A DNA stretch of 64,000 bases, taken from NCBI GenBank assembly GCA_016840165.1, contig JAEOSU010000051.1:124001-188000 (forward strand). The letters run 5' to 3'. Numbering within the stretch: position 1 is the stretch's first letter; every line of letters begins with the position of its first letter. The translations under genes and the position numbers were made by a program. Shown in pieces: positions 19,577 to 26,428 of the stretch. This stretch comes from Promethearchaeota archaeon. Lineage in GTDB: Archaea > Asgardarchaeota > Lokiarchaeia > Sigyniarchaeales > SOKP01. The notes beneath the pieces were generated by a model. It saw only the letters and a list, made by a program, of their open reading frames with translations. It was not told where the DNA came from and searched no databases.

Positions 19577-20149
19577 TTATTGTTTTACTCTTAGATAATA
19601 ACCTTTATCACGTAAATTTATAGCAATAACGTCTTTAGCTTTGAGTTGCGAAATTTGCGTGCTTTCAACTTTAGAATACGCTAAAGCTAGAATTTCATTC
19701 ATTTCATTCATTATGAGCAAAATATCTTTATTATGGAGAGAAGGGGATACTTTATGAACCATCTCCTTTAATATATTATTCCCATACAACACAGATTTTT
19801 CACCTTTCTTATTAACTTGAATGAAATTTTCTTTCATAAGGTAATGATTTTTATAAAGAAATTCTGCTCCTTCGATGCTTATAAAAAAATTACCTTTATT
19901 AATATATCCGAAGTAAAGTCCAATTTCGTGAATTTTAGCATATAATTCTTTAAATTCTTGAATATAGGATTGGTTAGAGGTAATTAAATAAATTTTATAA
20001 GTATTTTTCAGTGAATCAAAAAGCAAATAAAAGTTATAGTGCCCTTCTTCAAAGATAGAATTTATATTTAAACTAATTTTTGAGAGAGAATTGATTATAA
20101 TTGATTTCTCATAATTATTAACAAGCCTAAACTTTTTTGAAGCACTCAT
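19577..20149 (-). CDS. nip7: NIP7 homologue, pre-PUA plus PUA domain ribosome biogenesis protein
   Basis: In eukaryotes NIP7 acts in 60S subunit assembly and pre-rRNA processing. This 190-residue protein matches it in length and order: an N-terminal alpha/beta pre-PUA domain (RLVNNYEKSIIINSLSKI onward) and a C-terminal PUA domain. The region EKSVLYGNNILKEMV and the ending KDVIAINLRDKGYYLR correspond closely to SFLYGNHVLKSG and the last strands of human NIP7. Archaeal homologues exist, and RNA binding is expected. It is divergent from the EAP30 gene across a 454-base non-coding stretch. Confidence 0.82.
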   Translation of the reverse strand: MSASKKFRLVNNYEKSIIINSLSKISLNINSIFEEGHYNFYLLFDSLKNTYKIYLITSNQSYIQEFKELYAKIHEIGLYFGYINKGNFFISIEGAEFLYKNHYLMKENFIQVNKKGEKSVLYGNNILKEMVHKVSPSLHNKDILLIMNEMNEILALAYSKVESTQISQLKAKDVIAINLRDKGYYLRVKQ

Positions 20150-20603
20150 TTTTAACTCTCATATTTGCTTATTAATATATTCTCTTAAAGGATTTAAAAT
20201 GTTGATAGATAATGAATAGTATATACTTATATGTAAAAAATACTTAAATTCAATTAATTTTATCTAAAATATCTTTCTTAAATTTTCTTTTTTAGAAAAC
20301 CATATTCTTATTCAGAGTTATATGGATGAAGAATAAAATTACTACTTTTTTGAAAAAGTTAGAACATGGTTATGAAATAAAAAGAAGAAATATCATTATT
20401 AATGAAGGTAATTCATAACAATTAAATTAAAAAAATATTATTATATTATAAGAGTAAATAAATCAAATTAAATATTAGAATAAATTTATATATTATAGAA
20501 AAAATCTGGTTAAGAAAGGAGTTCTATTATATAGTTAGGAATAATTATATTAAAGATTCTATAATTAATCATTTAAGGTATTAAAAAATAGTGCTAAGTA
20601 AAA
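20150..20603. other. 454-base AT-rich intergenic region between nip7 and the EAP30 gene
   Basis: The two flanking genes diverge, so both promoters should lie here. The stretch is almost entirely A/T with runs such as TATATTATAGAAAAA near 20490 and ATATTATTATATTATAAG near 20435, which could serve as TATA boxes. A 30-codon ATG frame at 20326-20418 is present but has nothing else to support it. I see no tRNA, repeat array or strong hairpin. Confidence 0.4.
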
Positions 20604-21320
20604 ATGGGAATTCGTAAAATAGAAGACGAGATTGATTTAAGAGAGGCAATGAAAAAAAAGGCGGCTGAATTAAAGATTAAAGATATTCAAGCTAAGGCAG
20701 CCACAGAAAACTTCACGAAGGAAAAATTAAATGAATTGGCTAAAAGACACGGGATTATTTTAGCTTTAACTCCTGAACTCAAGGAAGAGGTAAAAAATCT
20801 GCAGAAAAAATATAATATACCGTCATCTAAAATCATTACAGAGCAAATTACCGAAAACGATGTGCTTGTTAAATTTTCAAAAATTGATCATGAAAAGCTA
20901 GGTATGCTCGCTTATCAACGAGTTCTGATGCAGAAAGAAGAGATAGGAGTTGGATTACTTCCTTTAACGGAGGTCTTTGATTTAATAAACACAGGAATTT
21001 TAAGAGGAATTGTGGACATAAAAGATTTACACAAGGCACTGAAAATTTTAAAAAAATCACATGTAATTGATGATCTTAAAGAATTAGAATCAGGTATTAT
21101 CATGGTAAGATTCTTTCCAGTAGAATACACCAGTGATCAAGTAAAAGTAATTGGCATTGCTAAGGACAAAGGTTTTATTTCCCTTGAAGATGTATGCGTT
21201 GAACTTAATTGGTCTCAGGATCGCGCTTTAGAGACTCTGAAATCACTTGAAGAAACAGGTGTCGCAAAATTTAGAGAATCCTTACTTAAAGGAAAACAAT
21301 GGTTTTTCCCTTCAATCTAG
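20604..21320 (+). CDS. vps22: ESCRT-II EAP30-domain protein (Vps22/Vps36-like)
   Basis: In eukaryotes the EAP30 proteins Vps22/SNF8 and Vps36 build the ESCRT-II core with Vps25. This 238-residue protein fits SNF8 in size and layout: a charged helical N-terminus (about 1-60), a middle part, and two winged helices. GVGLLPLTEVFDLIN followed by ELESGIIMVRFFP matches the first, and KDKGFISLEDVCVELNWS with RALETLKSLEETG matches the second, ending KGKQWFFPSI as SNF8 does. It converges on vps25, with only two bases between the stops. Asgard genomes usually hold one such gene, so Vps22 versus Vps36 may not be a meaningful split. Confidence 0.85.
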   Translation: MGIRKIEDEIDLREAMKKKAAELKIKDIQAKAATENFTKEKLNELAKRHGIILALTPELKEEVKNLQKKYNIPSSKIITEQITENDVLVKFSKIDHEKLGMLAYQRVLMQKEEIGVGLLPLTEVFDLINTGILRGIVDIKDLHKALKILKKSHVIDDLKELESGIIMVRFFPVEYTSDQVKVIGIAKDKGFISLEDVCVELNWSQDRALETLKSLEETGVAKFRESLLKGKQWFFPSI

Positions 21321-21322
21321 AA

Positions 21323-22228
21323 TTATTCAACTATTATTTTAAATGAGATTTGCCCATTTTCAGCTTTAATAATTACTCCTTTCTTATCTTTTTCAAGCAT
21401 TTTGAATATTTTAATAATATCCTTTTTAGGCAAATTACTAAATTCCTTATTTGATTCTCTAATTTCGAAGATCAAAATTGGTTCTAAAGGTGAGATTTCT
21501 ACTGCCCACTCATATATTTCTTGAGCCCAATTATCAAGGGACTTCCAATACACTCGCAACTTTTCTTTGCTCTTAGATAACCATTCTGCTTGCTCTCTTT
21601 CAACTAATTCTTCGGCAATTTCCTTTAATGCGTCTGCTCGATCTTCAAATTTAGAAAATGGTTTCTGAGATTCTAATTGTCTTAAATATAAAATATGCAA
21701 TATGGCATATCGGGCATAATCAAATAGAACTTTAGACCACTCCTTTTTCCATGATTCAAAATCTTTCAAATCCTGCTTTTTATTAGGCAGAGTATACATA
21801 AAGATATAGCGTTTTTCTTCTAACCATGGATAATCATTTACTAAGAGTTCATAAGTAGAAACTTCTTTAGATATAACACCTTTTTCACCTACAATCTCTC
21901 GTTCAATTAATTTAAGCTCCTGCTCTACTTCTTCGGCATTTTGCTCATATGCCTTTATGTCTACTTCCCCCAGCTTCGATGTTAAAAAGTCTTCGATCTT
22001 ATCTAATCTTGCTTCAATATCTTGGCTTTTTGCTGCTGAAACAACATCATCTTCCACACTTTCTCCGTGTTCTACTTCAGACTCTTCCTCTTTTTTTCGT
22101 TCTAATTCTTTTTGTTTTTTCAGTTCTTTTAATCTTGCTAATTCTTTTCTTAAATCCTCTAATTCTTTCTCAGGTTTTTCCTTTTCTTCTTTAGTTATTT
22201 CCTTAGGTCTCTCTCTCTGACGTTCCAT
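21323..22228 (-). CDS. vps25: ESCRT-II Vps25-like protein with long coiled-coil N-terminal extension
   Basis: The C-terminal half (about residues 130-301) aligns by eye with eukaryotic Vps25. YPWLEEKRYIFMYTLP corresponds to the PWQYNFPPFFTLQP start, EREQAEWLSKSKEKLRVYW to the conserved LEWLDKSK block, WAQEIYEWAVE to WGKLIYQWV, and the second winged helix ends KKGVIIKAENGQISFKI. Human Vps25 is about 176 residues, so the first 130 residues are extra. They form a very charged Glu/Lys helix (EKELEDLRKELARLKELKKQ) that should make a coiled coil, followed by a linker. The gene lies 22 bases downstream of vps4 and is probably co-transcribed with it. Confidence 0.85.
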   Translation of the reverse strand: MERQRERPKEITKEEKEKPEKELEDLRKELARLKELKKQKELERKKEEESEVEHGESVEDDVVSAAKSQDIEARLDKIEDFLTSKLGEVDIKAYEQNAEEVEQELKLIEREIVGEKGVISKEVSTYELLVNDYPWLEEKRYIFMYTLPNKKQDLKDFESWKKEWSKVLFDYARYAILHILYLRQLESQKPFSKFEDRADALKEIAEELVEREQAEWLSKSKEKLRVYWKSLDNWAQEIYEWAVEISPLEPILIFEIRESNKEFSNLPKKDIIKIFKMLEKDKKGVIIKAENGQISFKIIVE

Positions 22229-22250
22229 GATATTTCATCAATTAATTATA

Positions 22251-23468
22251 TTAATATTCTCCATATTCTTCTGCCCAGTCTTCATACTTATTCAATTCAC
22301 GCCCAGTTGTCATCGGTTTAACCTTTTTAAGTGTTTTTACAAAATCTTTTAATGTTATATCCCTTACTACTACTTCTTTATCTGAATCTTCAAGTAGACC
22401 TCCCATATCCAATTCTCGGATAGGAATCATAATTACTTCTCGACAGACATTCGAGATATCTCTTCCCGAATATCCCTCTGATCTGACTGCTAATTCAATA
22501 TAATCCTCATCAGTCAAATCTGAGTTAATCCCTGCTGTATGTATTTTAAAGATACCCGCTCTCGCTGGCATATCTGGAAGCGGAACATAGACCTTTTTCT
22601 CAAAACGACTAAGCATAGCAGTATCTATATCCCATGGTCGATTAGTGGCCCCTAATACTAATAATGGTCTGTCGTGTGTTGATTTCATTCCTTGAATTTC
22701 ACTGAGAAGTTGAGTTTTAACTCTTCGCTCACCACCACCTTCATGGCCCTCTCCTCTCCTAGTAGCAACTGAATCTATTTCATCCATAAAAATTAAACTA
22801 GGAGCTTTAATACGAGCTACCTTAAATAATGAGCTTATTAGCTTTTCACTTTCCCCTAACCATTTACTTAACATGTCAGCAGACGAAACGCTAAAAAAAG
22901 TAGCTTTGCATTCAGTAGCTGCTGCTTTTGCCAATAAAGTTTTACCACATCCTGGTGGACCAAACAAAAGTATTCCTGACCAAGGCTTTCTTGCACCCGT
23001 AAACAGTTCTGGCTTCATGATAGGTAAAACAATTGCTTCTCGTAATGATTGCTTACAGTCTTCTAAACCTGCAATGTCCATCCATTTTACATTTGGAGAT
23101 TCGGTTAGTATTGTTCCTGAAATAGAGTCAATAAGTTCCTGTTCTTCAGCAGAATAAGCACCTTCCGTATCTGAAGATGCTTCTCCTTTTGCTTCACTCG
23201 AAGCACGCGGGGGTATTGAGCCTCTTCTCCTTGGTCCACTTAAATGAGCTTTAAGTGCCTGTGCTCTACCGACATATTGCTCAATTTGCTCTTGGCAGCG
23301 TCTAATCATAATTGGATTTTTATTATACTTTACAAATTGTATTAAAATTTCGGCAGCTCGTTGGTATTTATTTATTGCTTGTCTATACCTTCCACCCTCG
23401 TCTAATCTTACAGCTGCTTGTGCTTCTTCCACCGCATACTGATAAAGCTTACTATCAACACTTGACAT
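22251..23468 (-). CDS. vps4: Vps4-like AAA ATPase with N-terminal MIT domain
   Basis: Vps4 takes apart ESCRT-III filaments using ATP. Residues about 5-75 form a three-helix MIT domain (KLYQYAVEEAQAAVRLDEGG ... QCEQ-type third helix), and residues 76-115 a Ser/Glu-rich linker. The AAA core has Walker A GPPGCGKT at 170-177, Walker B LIFMDEID at 225-232, sensor-1 ATNRPWD at 274-280 and an arginine finger region LSRFEKK around 286-292. GYSGRDISNVCRE and a C-terminal helix ending EDWAEEYGEY are Vps4 hallmarks. The 405-residue length is close to yeast and human Vps4. It is divergent from the Snf7-family gene and upstream of vps25. Confidence 0.95.
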   Translation of the reverse strand: MSSVDSKLYQYAVEEAQAAVRLDEGGRYRQAINKYQRAAEILIQFVKYNKNPIMIRRCQEQIEQYVGRAQALKAHLSGPRRRGSIPPRASSEAKGEASSDTEGAYSAEEQELIDSISGTILTESPNVKWMDIAGLEDCKQSLREAIVLPIMKPELFTGARKPWSGILLFGPPGCGKTLLAKAAATECKATFFSVSSADMLSKWLGESEKLISSLFKVARIKAPSLIFMDEIDSVATRRGEGHEGGGERRVKTQLLSEIQGMKSTHDRPLLVLGATNRPWDIDTAMLSRFEKKVYVPLPDMPARAGIFKIHTAGINSDLTDEDYIELAVRSEGYSGRDISNVCREVIMIPIRELDMGGLLEDSDKEVVVRDITLKDFVKTLKKVKPMTTGRELNKYEDWAEEYGEY

Positions 23469-23636
23469 CCTAAATAACCTTTAAAACTAATTATTAATTT
23501 TATACAAATCTTACTATTTATAGGTAATCTAGTTCGGTATTTGTTTAAATATTTAATATATTTACATTTATCAAATTTTCTTTTATCTCATGTGTGGTAA
23601 TAATTGGTCTACAAAAAATTATATAATTGCGAACTT

Positions 23637-23654
23637 TTATATAATATATAAAAA
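23637..23654 (+). promoter_or_regulatory. probable TATA box of the ESCRT-III gene
   Basis: The run TTTATATAATATATAAAA ends 23 bases before the ATG at 23678. Archaeal TATA boxes sit about 25 bases upstream of the transcription start, so transcription would begin at or just before the start codon and the mRNA would be nearly leaderless. No Shine-Dalgarno-like GGAGG is visible before the ATG. Confidence 0.5.
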
Positions 23655-23677
23655 CAATTAAAATTTGATGTTTTAAT

Positions 23678-24304
23678 ATGGGTTTTCTCAAAGATATGAG
23701 TAAATGGCTTTCTGGGGGAAAAAAGAAAGATACTGTTCGTTCCGCCACCGTAAAATTAAAAGTATTTAACAAGCGATTGATGCGACAAACCAAGAAAATG
23801 GAAATGACTGCGAAACTAGCGAGAGATAAAGCGGTGAATTTACGCAAAAGTGGTGATATGGACGGCTCTGCTTTTCATGCAAGAAACTATCTTCAAGTAA
23901 AGAAACAATCAAGAGCAATAGACCACTTTAGAACCAATTTAGAAGGGATGGTCTTTAAATTGGAGCAAGCTACGGCTGTCAAAGATGTAGCTGATGTTAT
24001 GCATGGCATTGCCGCAAGTCTAAGTGCTTTAAAGAGTCAATTATCTATACCACAGCTTACTGACCTTATGGATAATATCGGAATCGACATGGAAGATTTT
24101 GATCTTACACAAGAAATAACCTCGGATGGAATTAGTGATATACAAATGGATTCTGCAGTCACTGACGATCAAGTTCGAGAAGTCTTAGGAGAGATTGATG
24201 CCGAGATTGGAGCTGAAATTGGAGGGGCCCTTCCCACAGTTGATCCCGATGGGAAAGTCAAAGAACTCGAAGAAGAACTAAATAAATTGAAATCAAGAGA
24301 TTAG
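23678..24304 (+). CDS. ESCRT-III Snf7-family protein, Vps2/24/46 class
   Basis: ESCRT-III proteins polymerise on membranes to bend and cut them. This 208-residue protein has the expected basic N-terminal helices (FLKDMSKWLSGGKKK, then KLKVFNKRLMRQTKKMEM, about +15 net charge) and an acidic C-terminal half. VADVMHGIAASLSALK, LTDLMDNIGIDMED and VREVLGEIDAEIG resemble CHMP1/CHMP2-type sequences, so I place it with Vps2/24/46 rather than Snf7/Vps20. The last residues KELEEELNKLKSRD have the Leu spacing of a MIM1 motif, which binds Vps4 MIT domains, although the usual arginine is Glu. It is divergent from vps4. The other ESCRT-III class is not in this window. Confidence 0.9.
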   Translation: MGFLKDMSKWLSGGKKKDTVRSATVKLKVFNKRLMRQTKKMEMTAKLARDKAVNLRKSGDMDGSAFHARNYLQVKKQSRAIDHFRTNLEGMVFKLEQATAVKDVADVMHGIAASLSALKSQLSIPQLTDLMDNIGIDMEDFDLTQEITSDGISDIQMDSAVTDDQVREVLGEIDAEIGAEIGGALPTVDPDGKVKELEEELNKLKSRD

Positions 24305-24389
24305 TCTTTTTTTAATAGAGCTCTCTTTTTTATAATATTTTGAAATTAGTTAGTCATTATATGATCTACAAATAATAATAAAATAAAGT

Positions 24390-24462
24390 TGATTTGGTTA
24401 AGTGTGGCTAACTTTTATGGATAAAATATCCTCTTTTTTTCCATCCTATCCATTCCAAATCA
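24390..24462 (-). other. candidate SECIS-containing 3' UTR hairpin
   Basis: On the minus strand, directly after the TAA stop of the peroxiredoxin-like gene, TGATTTGG pairs perfectly with CCAAATCA (8 bp; 24455-24462 with 24390-24397). Inside it TGGATA pairs with TATCCA (6 bp; 24447-24452 with 24418-24423), leaving an unequal internal loop. A 3' UTR structure is where Lokiarchaeal and most archaeal SECIS elements sit. I could not find the eukaryote-type AUGA/GA core or the GC-rich archaeal consensus in it, so the assignment rests on position and pairing only. Confidence 0.35.
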
Positions 24463-24945
24463 TTATTTATTTATCTTTCTTAATTCAGCCAAAATATCCT
24501 CGTTTTTGGGGAGGTCTTTCATACTATCACTGTAATAGGCATATCGAATGATTCCTTGTTTATCGATGATTAATAATCCTGGCATCCTTCCTCCTTTCCA
24601 TATTCTTACTTGTTGTTTCAAAAGTTTCGGTATTTTTTTCGATGGATCATAAAAAATTGGATACTTGCGAGCATATTTTTGTTCCATCTTTTGAGCGTTT
24701 TTTTCATTATCAGCTAAAATGGGATATAAAAAAGCATCCAGTTCTTCAAATTTTTCAAGGTCTCTCCTTAACTCTGCTGCGTGCCATCTACAATATGGTC
24801 AATGAATATCCCTAAATAAAATTAGGATAACATTTTTGCTATTTTCGAACTCTCGGATATTTACTGTATTTCCTCTTGAATTTGGCAATTCAAATTCAGC
24901 GATTTTTGTACCAACTAATTGGAATTTATCTTTAATGATAATCAC
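24463..24945 (-). CDS. peroxiredoxin-like selenoprotein candidate (in-frame TGA as Sec49)
   Basis: Reading through one TGA at 24799-24801 gives a 160-residue thioredoxin-fold peroxiredoxin-like (AhpC/TSA) protein from GTG 24945 to a TAA stop. Before the TGA the frame reads TKIAEFELPNSRGNTV and KNVILILFRDIH; after it PYCRWHAAELRRDLEKFEEL, KYPIFYDPSKKIPK, GGRMPGLLIIDKQGIIRYAY. The TGA thus falls exactly where relatives carry the first cysteine of the CPYCR active site, giving U-P-Y-C (Sec49, Cys52). No other stop or frame break is present on either side. It probably reduces peroxides. A stop-codon pseudogene is the alternative. Confidence 0.82.
24799..24801 (-). other. in-frame TGA, predicted selenocysteine codon
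   Basis: On the minus strand this TGA is codon 49 of the peroxiredoxin-like frame and aligns with the peroxidatic/active-site cysteine of the family. TGA ends other genes in this window (for example at 12809, 15340 and 28286), so the genetic code is standard and the recoding would be local. The UxxC spacing is the redox motif seen in many selenoproteins. Confidence 0.8.
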
Positions 24946-25156
24946 ATTAAAATTGTGTCTTATTAAAAAAAAAGATACTTTTTCCTTTAAATAATTGAGT
25001 TTTATAATCCAAAATTTTTTAATAGCTACATTTTTATAAATAAGTTACCAAATTCTCCTTTCACTAAATCATCTTTTCTCTACATAAAATTATTATATCC
25101 TAAACACTATTCTTAATTTATTTGGAAAATCTTAAAATTATATATTAGTGGTTTAA

Positions 25157-26170
25157 TTGAATCCAGAGTTAATTACTATTGGAAGTTGTACACTCGATTG
25201 TATCATTCAAGTGAAAGATATTCTTCGCTTTGAACTATTTGATAAAGATGTTGTTAAAAAATATACTGCTATCGAATATAGTAGAAAACTGAATGTAGAA
25301 GATATCCGATTTGTTCCCGGTGGTTCAGGGGCAAATATTGCCGCAGATTGTGCTATGTTAGGGATTAAATCAACTTATATAGGGGTTATTGGAAAAGACT
25401 TTTCCGCTGAAATCTGTTTAGAAGATTTAAAAAAGAGAAATGTGGATATTTCACAGATCTACCAGACTGAAGAAGATAATACAGCGTTTTCTGTAATCTT
25501 AAAAACAGAATGGGGAAAAGATAGAAGTATATTGGCATACAAGGGCGCAAATAATTTACTTACACCCGATCATGTTAAAGAAAAACTTTTTAGTAATATT
25601 AAAGCTTTTGCGTGGAGTTCCCTTACTACAGAAAATGGTTGTAAGGCAATCGAAAAAGCGATAAGACTAACTAAAGATAATGGTGGTATGGTATTTGCAG
25701 CTCCTAGTATGTCTATTCTGAAAAATAATCCAAAATGGGCAAAAACTTTGATTACAAACTCCGATGTTGTGTCAATGAATGCAGAAGAAGCAGAAGAGTT
25801 CACTAAAGAACCCGAACGCTACTATGCGGTTAAAAAGATGATTGATCTTGGCCCTAAATTGGTATCAATCACAGATGGCGCTCGTGGTTCATTAGTGACA
25901 GATGGAGAAAAAATAATCAAGAGTGGTATATATAATGTTAATGTAATAGACACAACAGGTGCGGGAGATGCGTTTCTTAGTGGGATACTCCTATCAAAGT
26001 TAAATGGTTATTCATTAGAGAAAATGACACAAATTTCAACAGCAATGTCTTCCTTAGAATCTATGGAGATTGGGGTAAGAGAAGGATTACCAAGTAATCT
26101 TAGTGATATCGAAAAATTCATGTCGAAAAATAATCTTCAACAGAACGTTTCTTCATTGGCGGATTATTAA
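25157..26170 (+). CDS. PfkB-family carbohydrate/nucleoside kinase
   Basis: This is a ribokinase-fold enzyme that phosphorylates a sugar or nucleoside with ATP. The first PfkB signature appears as VPGGSGANIAADCAMLG and the second as DTTGAGDAFLSGILL, which holds the catalytic aspartate and the anion hole. The lid region and STYIGVIGKDFSAE are also typical. The length is 337 residues. The start is a TTG at 25157 (MNPELITIGSC), and no better upstream start exists. The sugar specificity cannot be read; ribokinase, adenosine kinase and ketogluconate kinase are all possible. tRNA-Gly lies on the opposite strand just downstream. Confidence 0.88.
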   Translation: MNPELITIGSCTLDCIIQVKDILRFELFDKDVVKKYTAIEYSRKLNVEDIRFVPGGSGANIAADCAMLGIKSTYIGVIGKDFSAEICLEDLKKRNVDISQIYQTEEDNTAFSVILKTEWGKDRSILAYKGANNLLTPDHVKEKLFSNIKAFAWSSLTTENGCKAIEKAIRLTKDNGGMVFAAPSMSILKNNPKWAKTLITNSDVVSMNAEEAEEFTKEPERYYAVKKMIDLGPKLVSITDGARGSLVTDGEKIIKSGIYNVNVIDTTGAGDAFLSGILLSKLNGYSLEKMTQISTAMSSLESMEIGVREGLPSNLSDIEKFMSKNNLQQNVSSLADY

Positions 26171-26189
26171 TAGATAAAATTAAATAAGA

Positions 26190-26291
26190 TGCGCCGCCCG
26201 GGAGTTTCAAATTGTGTCGAAGTTACACAATTTATTGAACCCGGGTCGCCAAGTTGGCAACCTGGCATACTGACCACTATACTAGCAGCGC
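26190..26291 (-). tRNA. tRNA-Gly(GCC) with intron in the T-loop
   Basis: The minus strand folds into a full tRNA. The acceptor stem is GCGCTGC with GCGGCGC; the D-arm is GTAT/GTAT around AGTGGTCA; the anticodon stem is CCAGG/CTTGG with loop TTGCCAA (anticodon GCC); the variable loop is CGAC; the T-stem is CCGGG/CCCGG. The discriminator is A and CCA is not encoded. The T-loop is interrupted by a 30-base insert at 26204-26233. Removing it gives a normal 7-base T-loop TTCAATT and a 72-base tRNA. Confidence 0.9.
26204..26233 (-). other. 30-base archaeal tRNA intron at position 59/60 with bulge-helix-bulge
   Basis: Around the insert the RNA forms a textbook bulge-helix-bulge: a 4-bp central helix TTCA/TGAA with 3-base bulges ATA and ACT on opposite strands, between the T-stem and an inner 8-bp hairpin AATTGTGT/ACACAATT with loop AACTTCG. 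Cutting between the second and third bases of each bulge joins TTCAAT to T and restores the T-loop. Most archaeal introns sit at 37/38, so 59/60 is a non-canonical site. Confidence 0.85.
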
Positions 26292-26428
26292 AGAATTTAG
26301 TAGAAATATGATATTTAATTCACATTTTTCTATATATCATAATATATTATAAAAAATTAAAATTTATTGATTTCAATTAAGTAATTTTTAATTGAAAATT
26401 TTGGATCTCTTAACTAGAGATAAATATT

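Noticed and set aside
20326..20418. A 30-codon ATG frame in the nip7-vps22 gap
   Set aside because: Too short, no ribosome-binding site, no motif; frames of this length are expected by chance.
21949..22220. Plus-strand open frames inside vps25
   Set aside because: They are mirror images of the Glu/Lys-rich coiled coil on the minus strand and give Leu/Ser-rich nonsense proteins.
24463..24687. A separate 74-residue gene for the C-terminal piece of the peroxiredoxin-like protein
   Set aside because: It lacks the active site and begins in the middle of the thioredoxin fold; the same frame continues upstream with clear homology across a single TGA.
24799..24801. TGA explained by a changed genetic code
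   Set aside because: TGA is used as the stop codon of other genes in the window (12809, 15340, 28286).
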